A DNA stretch of 64,000 bases from positions 434,001-498,000 of the forward strand of contig NZ_VIGP01000003.1 of the NCBI RefSeq assembly GCF_009299795.1. The letters run 5' to 3'. Position numbers and translations under genes: made by a program. The notes beneath the pieces are model-generated. The model did not search any database, had not been told where the DNA came from, and worked only from the letters and a program-made list of their open reading frames with translations. Shown one piece after another: positions 24,286 to 31,898 of the stretch; within the stretch, counting starts at the first letter, position 1; each line of letters opens with the position of its first letter. The stretch comes from Brachybacterium subflavum. GTDB lineage: Bacteria; Actinomycetota; Actinomycetes; Actinomycetales; Dermabacteraceae.

Positions 24286-25568
24286 CGCGGGATCCTGGCT
24301 GTCAGGAGGGTTCCCTCGCCGGGCGCCGAGTCCACGACGAGAGCCCCGCCGATCTCCCGGATCCGCGAGCGCATGCCCGTGATCCCGTGTCCGCGGCCGC
24401 GGGCTGCGGCCTCCTCCGGGTCGAAGCCGCGGCCGTCGTCGCGGATCCGCAGCACCAGCGCGTCGGGCTCCCCCGCGAGCACGATCTCGATCGCGCCCGC
24501 CCGGGAATGGCGAGCCGCGTTCGCCATCGCCTCCTGCGTCACGCGCACCACGGCGTGGGGATGAGGAAGGGGGCTCGGCGCCGCATCGGCGTCGAAGGTC
24601 GCGACGATCCGGTGGGTCCGCGACCAGCGGGCCACGAGCTCCGCGAGGCCCTCCAGGGGGTCCTCGCCCTCCAGCTGCTGCGGGGCCAGGGCCTCCACCG
24701 CACGGCGCGCGTCCACGAGGCTCTCCCGCGCCGCCTCCTCCGCCGTCCGCATCCGCCGACGCGCGGAATCGTCCAGGCCCTCCTGCGGCACGGCCTCGAG
24801 CTGACGGATCACACCGACCAGGCCCTGGGCCACCGTGTCGTGGATCTCCCGTGCCAGGCGCGTGCGCTCCTCGGCCACGCCGCGCTCACGGGCGCGGCGC
24901 ACCAGCTCCTCGTGCAGTTCTGAGTTCTCCCGATACGCCTCGGTGAGTTCCCGGGCGGCCGCCTCGCGCGCGAGCATCTCCCGCTCGCGCTCGTTGTCCA
25001 GGTGCATCATGCCCAGGCTGAGCAGGACGTTGACCAGCACGAGCATCACGAACAGCGCAGGCGCAGCGGCCACTCCCGCCGTCCCGCCCGTCTGGCCGAA
25101 GGCACAGATCAGCGCCGTCACCCCGACCGAGACCGGGATCGCCCGGCCGGCCAGGAAGCGGGGCGCGTCGAGGTAGCCGACGAAGGCATAGATGCAGGCG
25201 AGAGGGTTCAGGGCGACCGCGAGCACGAGAAGAGCCTGGTGGACGGCGAACAGGGCGACGAGACCCGACTCCCCCGCCCCCTGCACGCGCGCCCTGCGCG
25301 TGAGTCCGACGCGCAGGAGCAGCGTGGCGAGAGCGGGCACGAGGGCCCAGAGGATCAGGTGCCGGAACCCGAGGACGTCGGAGGCGAGCAGACCCACGAT
25401 CCAGGAGACCGCGGCGAGCACGGGCGGCAGCCACACGGTCAGCAGCCGCCCGAGAGGACCGGTCGGGATCGACCCCTCGCCGTCTGTTCCGCGGACGGGG
25501 ATCGGCAACGGGGCCGCGAGCCCCGTCGGGCGCGCGACCGCCGACGGACGCGGAATCGCCACAGGCAT
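24282..25568 (-). CDS. Sensor histidine kinase, HPK7/NarL-partner type
   Basis: Membrane kinase of about 428 aa. Around five to six hydrophobic segments fill residues 40-190, followed by a coiled linker and the HisKA_3 dimerisation region with phospho-acceptor H243 in LAREIHDTVAQGL. The ATPase domain has N-box EAMANAARHS and G-boxes RDDGRGFDPEEA and GHGITGMRSRI. I chose the ATG at 25568. An ATG at 25616 would add 16 residues, and neither has a clear ribosome site. The large membrane sensor without an extracellular domain suggests it senses a membrane-related signal. It pairs with the overlapping response regulator. Confidence 0.9.
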   Translation of the reverse strand: MPVAIPRPSAVARPTGLAAPLPIPVRGTDGEGSIPTGPLGRLLTVWLPPVLAAVSWIVGLLASDVLGFRHLILWALVPALATLLLRVGLTRRARVQGAGESGLVALFAVHQALLVLAVALNPLACIYAFVGYLDAPRFLAGRAIPVSVGVTALICAFGQTGGTAGVAAAPALFVMLVLVNVLLSLGMMHLDNEREREMLAREAAARELTEAYRENSELHEELVRRARERGVAEERTRLAREIHDTVAQGLVGVIRQLEAVPQEGLDDSARRRMRTAEEAARESLVDARRAVEALAPQQLEGEDPLEGLAELVARWSRTHRIVATFDADAAPSPLPHPHAVVRVTQEAMANAARHSRAGAIEIVLAGEPDALVLRIRDDGRGFDPEEAAARGRGHGITGMRSRIREIGGALVVDSAPGEGTLLTARIPR

Positions 25569-25676
25569 GCGCCCCAGTCTCCCCCGCGCATGCACCGGGC
25601 GCCAGCGTCGCGCCATCCCCCGATCGGCGGAGGGGGCGGACGCCGGTGAGGGGATCCGCCCCTCCCCGTCCCTGCC

Positions 25677-25682
25677 TAGCGT
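25677..25682 (+). promoter_or_regulatory. Putative -10 box TAGCGT of the acyltransferase gene (leaderless)
   Basis: TAGCGT is followed by 7 nt and the ATG at 25690. Confidence 0.45.
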
Positions 25683-25689
25683 CGTGGTC

Positions 25690-26967
25690 ATGGCCTCCTC
25701 CGCGCATCCGTCCACGTCCCCCTCGCCGGCGACCGAGACCGCACGCAGGGCACCGTCCGCGCGTCTGCACCATCTGGACGCCCTCCGCGCCGGCGCCCTG
25801 CTGCTGGGGGTCGTGCTGCACACCGTGCTCGGGTTCGTCCCCGGCGCCGCCTGGCTCTTCCAGGACACCCGGACCGCATCGTGGGCGCTTCCCGTGATGG
25901 TCGTGATCCATCTGTTCCGGATGATCCTGTTCATGATGCTGGCCGGCTACTTCGGCCGCATGGTGCTCATGCGCCGCGGGACCGGGTCGTACGTGCGCGA
26001 CCGCCTGCTGCGCATCGGGGCCCCGCTGATCGCCTTCTGGCCCCTCGCGGTGCTCTCGCTGCCCGTGGTCATCGTCGCGGGCAGCGCTGCGCTGGGCCGC
26101 CCGCTGCCCGGGGCCGTGCAGGGCGGGGCCGAGGACACGGGCGGAGCGCAGGGCGGCGCCGACGAGGGCGGACCGGGGCTGCTGGACCTGCTCACGCCGG
26201 GCCAGCTGTGGTTCCTGCTGCTGCTGGTCGAGATCATCCTCGTGGTCGTCCTCGTCCGGGCGCTGCTCGTGAGGCTCCTCGGGGCCGATCGCGCGGGCCG
26301 CGCCGCCCGCGCGATCGGCCGCGTGCTCTCGAGCCCTGCGGGACTGCTGCTGGCCGCGCTCCCCTACGCGGCGGGCCTCGTCGCCCAGGGGACGAACATC
26401 GGCGGCATCCAGGAGCCCACCACGCTGATCCCGGTGCCGGGGGCGTCGCTCGCCTACGGAGGCGCATTCCTGGTCGGCTGGTTCCTCCAGGTCGAGACCC
26501 GCGCCCTGGGGCGGATGGCACGGGGGTGGCCCCTCTGCCTCGCCCTCGCCGGCCTGCTCACGGCGCCGCTCCTGGTGGGCGGGTCGGGGACCCCCGAGTC
26601 CCCCGTCCTCACCCTCGTGCTCGTCCCGCTGGCCGGGTGGACATGGGTGCGCGGGCTCCTCGGACTCGCCGCACGCGCCATGGACCGCGAGATCTTCGCG
26701 GTCCGCTATCTCGCCGACGCCTCGTACTGGATCTACCTGCTGCACCTGCCGCTCGTCGTCGCCCTGGGCCTGGCGATGGCGGAGCTGCCGCTGCCCCCGC
26801 TCGTGAAGGTCGCGCTGAACCTGCTCCTCACCACCGGGATCCTCCTGCTCGCCTACGACCTGATGGTGCGCAGCACCTGGATCGGGCGATGGCTGAACGG
26901 GCACCGCAGGCCGCGGGCGCTGCTGCCCGCGACGCGGCGCACGGCCCGCCGGCCGATCACCCCTTGA
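25690..26967 (+). CDS. Acyltransferase 3 family membrane protein
   Basis: Polytopic membrane protein of 425 aa with about ten hydrophobic segments. The N-terminal HHLDALRAGALLLGVVLHTVLGF contains the conserved histidine/arginine pattern of acyltransferase family 3 (OafA/OpgC-type), and YLADASYWIYLLHLPLVV near residue 345 is the usual C-terminal signature. It probably O-acylates a glycan or lipid, with the substrate unknown. It is divergent from the histidine kinase. Its last 11 bases overlap the end of the convergent permease gene. Confidence 0.85.
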   Translation: MASSAHPSTSPSPATETARRAPSARLHHLDALRAGALLLGVVLHTVLGFVPGAAWLFQDTRTASWALPVMVVIHLFRMILFMMLAGYFGRMVLMRRGTGSYVRDRLLRIGAPLIAFWPLAVLSLPVVIVAGSAALGRPLPGAVQGGAEDTGGAQGGADEGGPGLLDLLTPGQLWFLLLLVEIILVVVLVRALLVRLLGADRAGRAARAIGRVLSSPAGLLLAALPYAAGLVAQGTNIGGIQEPTTLIPVPGASLAYGGAFLVGWFLQVETRALGRMARGWPLCLALAGLLTAPLLVGGSGTPESPVLTLVLVPLAGWTWVRGLLGLAARAMDREIFAVRYLADASYWIYLLHLPLVVALGLAMAELPLPPLVKVALNLLLTTGILLLAYDLMVRSTWIGRWLNGHRRPRALLPATRRTARRPITP

Positions 26968-27892
26968 CGCCGCCGGCGGCCGCGAAGCCCGTGCCCAGGC
27001 TCCGGCCCATGATCAGGTACAGGGCGACCACGGGCAGGGAGTAGAAGATCGAGAAGGCCGCGAGCTGGCCGTAGGCCACCTGCCCGTACTGCGAGGAGAA
27101 CGTGTACAGGGTGACCGCCGCCGGCAGGTGGTCGGGGCTCAGCAGCAGCATGAAGGGGACGAAGAAGTTGCCCCACATGCCGACGAAGGTGAAGATCGTC
27201 GCCACGGAGAGCCCCGAGCGCATGAGCGGCAGCACCACGGACCACAGGGTGCGGAGCACGCCCGCACCCTCCGTCCACGCCGACTCCTCGATCTCCACGG
27301 GGACCGAGTCCATGAACCCCTTGGTGAGGAAGATGGCGTACGGGAGGGACGAGGCGCCCAGGAAGAGGATCGCCCCGAACATCGAGTCGATGAGGTTGAC
27401 CTGCACGAACAGCGAGTAGACGGGGATCATGATCGCGGTGATCGGCAGTCCGGTCGCGAAGATCACGGTCAGCAGCAGCGGACGCTTGGCCGCGAAGCGG
27501 TACCGGGAGAACGGGTAGGCGCACAGGACCGCGGCGACCATGGTCACGATCGTCGCCCCGCCGCACAGCAGCAGCGAGTTCCCGAGCGGGCGGAACGTGG
27601 TCTCGGTGTTCCAGATCGCCCGGAAGTTGCCCAGGCTCCACTTCTCGGGCCAGCTGACCGAGAGCGTGGCGCTCTCGTTGAAGGAGGCCAGCACGACCCA
27701 CAGCAGCGGGATCAGGAACGCCACGCCGATGACGATCATCGCGAGGCTCGAGGCGAGCTCGGCGGTGCGCTCGCGCGGCCCCTTGCCGCCCTTGTGGCCG
27801 CGGCGGGGGCGCGCGGTCGCGGAGCCGGGGCCGGACGTCCCGGACGGAGCGGCGGATGCGGAGGCGGCCTGGGCCGCTGCGGTGGAGGTCAT
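26957..27892 (-). CDS. Carbohydrate ABC transporter permease, MalG-type
   Basis: Second permease of a sugar importer, 311 aa. It has about six membrane helices, LSWP-type loop WPEKWSLGNFRAIWN after helix 1, and the EAA loop near EIEESAWTEGAGVLRTLWSVVLPL, which docks onto the ATPase. The N-terminus is Ala/Ser/Pro-rich for about 45 residues. It starts in a 4-nt ATGA overlap with the first permease and is the last gene of a three-gene operon. Confidence 0.9.
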   Translation of the reverse strand: MTSTAAAQAASASAAPSGTSGPGSATARPRRGHKGGKGPRERTAELASSLAMIVIGVAFLIPLLWVVLASFNESATLSVSWPEKWSLGNFRAIWNTETTFRPLGNSLLLCGGATIVTMVAAVLCAYPFSRYRFAAKRPLLLTVIFATGLPITAIMIPVYSLFVQVNLIDSMFGAILFLGASSLPYAIFLTKGFMDSVPVEIEESAWTEGAGVLRTLWSVVLPLMRSGLSVATIFTFVGMWGNFFVPFMLLLSPDHLPAAVTLYTFSSQYGQVAYGQLAAFSIFYSLPVVALYLIMGRSLGTGFAAAGGVKG

Positions 27893-28833
27893 CGCTTCTC
27901 CTCCTCGGGGAGCAGGCGGAGGTAGACGAGGGAGGCGGCCGCTCCGATCAGGAGCAGGAGCAGGGCGACCGCCGTGCCGTAGCCGAGCTGGCCGTAGGAG
28001 AACGCCTGCTCGTACATGTACAGCGGCAGGGTCTGGCTCTTCCGGTCGGGCCCGCCGCCGGTCATGATGAAGATCAGCCCGAAGACGGAGAGGGTCTGCA
28101 GGGTGATGAGCATGAGGTTCGTGGCGAGCGCCGGGCGCAGCAGCGGAAGCGTGATCGAGGTGAAGCGGCGCATCGGCCCGGCCCCGTCCATCGCGGCCGA
28201 CTCCTGGACGTCGCCGGGGATCGCGCCGAGCGCCGCCGAGTACACGAGCATCGAGAAGGCGGTGCCGCGCCAGACGTTCGCGAAGCTCACCGCCACGATC
28301 GGCGCGCTGAACAGCAGGGTCTGCGGCGGGATGCCCACCAGGCCGAGGATGCCGTCGAGGCTGCCGCCCTCGGCGAAGAAGGTGTAGAGCAGGTACCCGG
28401 CGACCACCTCGGGCAGGATCCAGGCGGCGATCACGATGGACGTGATCGCGAAGCTGATCACCCGGTTCGCCCGCTCCATGAGCAGCGCGAGCAGCAGTCC
28501 CAGCAGGTTCTGCCCGATCACGGCGGAGATGAGCGTGAACAGGATCGTGAGCACGACCGAGTTCCAGAAGTCGCCGTCGGTGAGGGCGTCGGTGAAGTTC
28601 GAGACGCCCACGAAGGAGGTCTTCGAGGCGCCGTCCCCGCGGATCGCCTTGTCGGTGAAGGCGAGATAGAGCGAGTAGAGGATGGGGCCGGCCATGAACA
28701 GCACCAGGAGCACGGCGGCGGGGATCATGGGCGCCGCGCGCCGCAGGGTGAGGCGGTCGCCGATGCCGGCGGGGCGCCGACGGCGCGGCCGCACGGACCT
28801 GGTCGCGGGGCGCTCGGGGGCGAGGGTGCTCAT
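27889..28833 (-). CDS. Carbohydrate ABC transporter permease, MalF-type
   Basis: First permease of the sugar importer, 314 aa, with about six membrane helices. An N-terminal basic stretch precedes RAAPMIPAAVLLVLFMAGPILYSLYLAF split across helix 1, and the coupling EAA loop is near DVQESAAMDGAGPMRRFTSITLPLL. The ATG at 28833 overlaps the stop of the binding-protein gene as ATGA. The next gene also overlaps by 4 nt, so all three genes are translationally coupled. Confidence 0.9.
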   Translation of the reverse strand: MSTLAPERPATRSVRPRRRRPAGIGDRLTLRRAAPMIPAAVLLVLFMAGPILYSLYLAFTDKAIRGDGASKTSFVGVSNFTDALTDGDFWNSVVLTILFTLISAVIGQNLLGLLLALLMERANRVISFAITSIVIAAWILPEVVAGYLLYTFFAEGGSLDGILGLVGIPPQTLLFSAPIVAVSFANVWRGTAFSMLVYSAALGAIPGDVQESAAMDGAGPMRRFTSITLPLLRPALATNLMLITLQTLSVFGLIFIMTGGGPDRKSQTLPLYMYEQAFSYGQLGYGTAVALLLLLIGAAASLVYLRLLPEEEKR

Positions 28834-30203
28834 CGGGACTCCTCCTGCACGTTCTCGGCGCCGACGATGTCCGTGACCGCGGCGTCGTAGTCGGCCGCGG
28901 CCTCCTTCGGATCCGTGGCGTCGGACATCACCGCCTCCATGGCCTCCTGGATCGCGGCCGAGACCTCGGGGTAGGCGGGCAGGGCCGGCCGGTAGTAGGC
29001 GGTCGCGAGGAGGTCGGTGAAGAACTCGACGCTGGGCGCGTACTCCTGGTAGTCCTTCTTCGCGGCGACGTCCTTGCGGACGGTGATGTGGTTGTCCGCG
29101 ATCGCGAAGGCCAGCGAGTTCTCCGTCGACGTCGCCGCCTCGATGAACGCCCAGGCGGCGTCCTCGTCCCGGCAGTGCTGGGGAATCGTGAGGCCCCAGC
29201 CTCCGGCGAGGGTGAGAGTGCCCGGGTCCTGGCCGTCCTTCGTGGGCATCTTCGCCAGGCCGACCTTCTCGGTCCACTCCGGCCACTCCCCCGGCGACCC
29301 CTCGGCCCAGTTCCGGGTGATCCACGAGCCGTCCAGCAGGATGCCGAGCTTCCCCTCGGGGATCATCGTGGAGTAGATGCTCTCGCTGATGTTCGGGTCC
29401 AGGTGCTGGGAGACCGGGAGGGTCAGCTCCTCCTCGAACATGGTGCGCAGCAGGGAGAGCGCGTCCACGAAGCCCTGCGAGCCCAGGACCCACTTCTTCG
29501 TGTCCTCGTCGTAGAGACGGGAGGTCGTCCCGTAGAGCAGCATCTCGAAGCCCTGCATCGAGGCCTTCTCGCCCTGCGCCTTCCCGCTGAAGATGAACAG
29601 CGGCGCGGCCTCGGAATCGGAGTCCTTGATCGCGCGTGCGGCCTCGAGGATGTCGTCCCAGGAGGTCGGCTCCCAGGTGCTGGACAGCCCGGCCTCCTCG
29701 AAGACGTCGCGATGATAGAAGAGGGCGCGGGTGTCGGTGGTCTGCGGGGCGCCGTAGACGTGCCCGTCCTCCGCGGTGAAGGCCTCGCGGGACGCCTTCA
29801 CGACGTCGTCCCAGTGGTCCCAGGTCCCGATGTGCGCATCGAGCGGCCGCAGGTATCCGGCGCCGACGTCGGAGAGCATGATGAAGGAGTCCTCGTAGAC
29901 GACGTCGGCCGAGGTCCGCGGCGAGGACATGAGCAGCTCGTTCTTCGTGAAGTAGTCGTTCTCCGCCGCGACGATCGGCACCAGCTCGACGCTGAAGCCG
30001 GGATGGGCGGCGGTGAACGTCTTCGCGCTCGCGCTCAGCCAGTCCTTGAGGTTCGTGCCCGAGCCGAACTGCTGGTAGGCGATCCTCACGGTGTCCGCCC
30101 CCGCGTCCGAGGAGCAGGCGGCGAGCGGCAGGACGACGGCGGCGCCGGCGGTGATCCTGAGGAAGGTGCGTCTGTCGGGGCGGGTGGGTCCCGGGGTGAC
30201 CAT
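28830..30203 (-). CDS. Family 1 extracellular sugar-binding lipoprotein
   Basis: Solute-binding protein of 457 aa for a MalE/UgpB-type sugar importer. The N-terminus has DRRTFLRI (10-17, twin-arginine-like) and lipobox LAAC with Cys30. The mature part begins DTVRIAYQQFGSG and contains the extended GGWGLTIPQHCRDEDAAWAFIEAA region of the SBP_bac_1 family. No ATPase gene follows the permeases, so the system must share an MsmK/UgpC-type ATPase encoded elsewhere, as many actinobacterial sugar importers do. The substrate is unknown. Confidence 0.9.
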   Translation of the reverse strand: MVTPGPTRPDRRTFLRITAGAAVVLPLAACSSDAGADTVRIAYQQFGSGTNLKDWLSASAKTFTAAHPGFSVELVPIVAAENDYFTKNELLMSSPRTSADVVYEDSFIMLSDVGAGYLRPLDAHIGTWDHWDDVVKASREAFTAEDGHVYGAPQTTDTRALFYHRDVFEEAGLSSTWEPTSWDDILEAARAIKDSDSEAAPLFIFSGKAQGEKASMQGFEMLLYGTTSRLYDEDTKKWVLGSQGFVDALSLLRTMFEEELTLPVSQHLDPNISESIYSTMIPEGKLGILLDGSWITRNWAEGSPGEWPEWTEKVGLAKMPTKDGQDPGTLTLAGGWGLTIPQHCRDEDAAWAFIEAATSTENSLAFAIADNHITVRKDVAAKKDYQEYAPSVEFFTDLLATAYYRPALPAYPEVSAAIQEAMEAVMSDATDPKEAAADYDAAVTDIVGAENVQEESR

Positions 30204-30270
30204 GGGGAAGGCTCCTCCGCATCGAGGGGCGGCAGCCGCGGGGCGCGTGGTCCTCCCGCGGGCGGCGCGT

Positions 30271-30287
30271 GGCTGTGAGCCAGCCTA
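30271..30287 (-). promoter_or_regulatory. Putative promoter and operator of the second sugar importer
   Basis: A minus-strand -10 box TAGGCT (30287-30282) is overlapped by the inverted repeat GGCTG-TGAGC-CAGCC (30271-30285). The position, about 75 nt before the binding-protein start, suits a repressor site. The short arms make this tentative. Confidence 0.35.
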
Positions 30288-30337
30288 CCGGCGCGGCGCC
30301 GCAGGCCGCGGAGGCCGGGCACTGGCGTGTCCGGCGG

Positions 30338-30979
30338 TCAGTCGCGGGCGGCGGCGAGCAGGCGCGCGGCCTCGACGCCCTGCCCCGCGGCGGCGTCGGC
30401 GTAGCGGGTGCCGGGCGGGACCTGCGCGATCTCGAACCACCAGGAGGCGTGCGGGACCAGGCGCACGTCGCGCCAGGGCACGTCGAAGCCGGGGTCCTGC
30501 CAGAGCGTCAGCGCGATCTCGGCGCGGCGACCGGCCGCGTGCAGGGCGAGGCGGCGCAGCTCCGGGAGGGAGTGGGGCCCGGGCCTGCACGAGGACGGGA
30601 TCGCGACGGTCGCGTCCAGGGGCAGCGGCCAGCGGGTCTCGCCCCAGGCCAGGGAGGTCTGCCCGGTGCCGCCGACCACGGCGGCGGGCAGCCGCAGGTC
30701 CTCCTCGCGCACCGGCTCGCGCTCCCCCGTCGGCCGCAGGTCGAGCACGCTGCGCTCGACCCAGACGCCCGGCAGCGCGAGGCGCTCGCCCACCCGCACC
30801 TCGACCAGCACGCCGTCGCCGAAGGCGGCCAGGCGCTCCGCGGCGTCCGGCACGCGGTCGGCCAGCGTGCGCTGATCCAGCAGCAGCCGCACGCGGGCCT
30901 CGTCGCCGGCGCTCTGCGTGAGGGCGAGGGCGAGGGCGAGCACGTCGCCGGGACACGCGGAACGGGAGAAGCCGCTCAT
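30338..30979 (-). CDS. Conserved hypothetical protein, 213 aa
   Basis: I do not recognise a named domain. The 213-aa sequence looks soluble and folded, with alternating beta-like segments (RLLLDQRTLADRVP, VLVEVRVGERLALPGVWVE, RRAEIALTLWQDPGFDVPWRDVRLVP) and an aromatic cluster ASWWFEIAQVPPG near the end. It has no signal peptide and no cysteine cluster. It overlaps the upstream Nudix gene by 4 nt (ATGA), so the two are translated together. It could be a partner of the Nudix enzyme. The 134 bp between this gene and the sugar importer hold only the importer's promoter. Confidence 0.6.
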   Translation of the reverse strand: MSGFSRSACPGDVLALALALTQSAGDEARVRLLLDQRTLADRVPDAAERLAAFGDGVLVEVRVGERLALPGVWVERSVLDLRPTGEREPVREEDLRLPAAVVGGTGQTSLAWGETRWPLPLDATVAIPSSCRPGPHSLPELRRLALHAAGRRAEIALTLWQDPGFDVPWRDVRLVPHASWWFEIAQVPPGTRYADAAAGQGVEAARLLAAARD

Positions 30980-31449
30980 GCCCGGAACACCGCCTCGGGA
31001 CGGTCCTCGAGGGCGAGTGCGATCTGCTCGCGGAACCGGCCGGGCATCGGCGGGAGGTCGTCGAGGTCCGCCCAGCGCGCCTCGGTGTTCTCGCCGTCCG
31101 CCGGACGGGGATCCCCGTCGACGTGCTCGAGGACGAAGCACAGGTCGAGGTACTGGGCGCGATCGCCGTTGGGGTAGGTGATCTCGGGCAGGGTGCGCAC
31201 CTCGATCAGGCGCAGCGGGCGCACCGTGAGCGCGGCCTCCTCGGCGACCTCGCGGACCGCCGCGCGGGCGGGCTGCTCGCCGGGGTCGATGATCCCCGTG
31301 ACCGGGGTCCAGGCTCCCGTGTCGGCGCGCTGGACCACGAGGGTGCGGCGGCGCTCGGCGTCCAGCACGATCGCGGTGACGCCGGACATCCACAGCGACG
31401 CGTGGCCGATGTGCTCGCGCAGCGCGTGGACGAACTCGGGGGTGGCCAT
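30976..31449 (-). CDS. Nudix hydrolase
   Basis: Hydrolase of nucleoside diphosphates linked to another moiety, 157 aa. The Nudix box runs from G52 to L74 (GIIDPGEQPARAAVREVAEE then AAL), with all metal-binding glutamates of REVAEE but alanine where the consensus has glycine after EEx. The flanking LASLWMSGVTAIVLD-like strand and QYLDLCFVLEHVDG match short actinobacterial Nudix proteins. It lies 8 nt downstream of a small membrane-protein gene and overlaps the following hypothetical gene. Specific substrate unknown. Confidence 0.88.
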   Translation of the reverse strand: MATPEFVHALREHIGHASLWMSGVTAIVLDAERRRTLVVQRADTGAWTPVTGIIDPGEQPARAAVREVAEEAALTVRPLRLIEVRTLPEITYPNGDRAQYLDLCFVLEHVDGDPRPADGENTEARWADLDDLPPMPGRFREQIALALEDRPEAVFRA

Positions 31450-31457
31450 CGGTGCGC

Positions 31458-31796
31458 TCAGCCCCCCGCGGACGCGCCGACGGCGATGAAGGTGATCACG
31501 AGCGGCAGGACGACGCTCGCTGCGACGATGACGACGATCAGCGCGGCGATGATGATCAGCGAGATCCACCCCCACTTCACGAGGGCGCGCGCCGTGGTGG
31601 GCTCGTCGAGCTTCACGAGCGCGATGATGCCGAGGATCGACGGGATCAGCGCCCCGCACACGGCACCGATCACGATCTGCACGATCGCCTGCGTCTGCAG
31701 GGACTGCCGCTCCGGGTACTGCACCGGGGGCGTGGGGCCCGGAGCGCCCTGGCCCGGGGGCTGGGGCGGAGGCACCTGCTGCCAGGACTGGCTCAT
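31458..31796 (-). CDS. DUF4190-like small membrane protein
   Basis: Protein of 112 aa with a Pro/Gln-rich N-terminal cytoplasmic tail (residues 1-33) and two hydrophobic segments, about 38-61 and 76-105, separated by a short charged loop KLDEPTTARALVKWGW. This layout matches DUF4190-type proteins that are common in actinobacteria and have no known role. GAGGAG precedes the ATG at 31796. It is followed closely by the Nudix gene. Confidence 0.75.
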   Translation of the reverse strand: MSQSWQQVPPPQPPGQGAPGPTPPVQYPERQSLQTQAIVQIVIGAVCGALIPSILGIIALVKLDEPTTARALVKWGWISLIIIAALIVVIVAASVVLPLVITFIAVGASAGG

Positions 31797-31898
31797 GGTC
31801 TGCTCCTCGGGACGGGACGGGACGCGGGTCGGGGGCGGCGGTCGGAACGGGAACGTGGCGTGACGGGACCGGCTCGGGCCGCGGGGCGCCCGCTCGGG

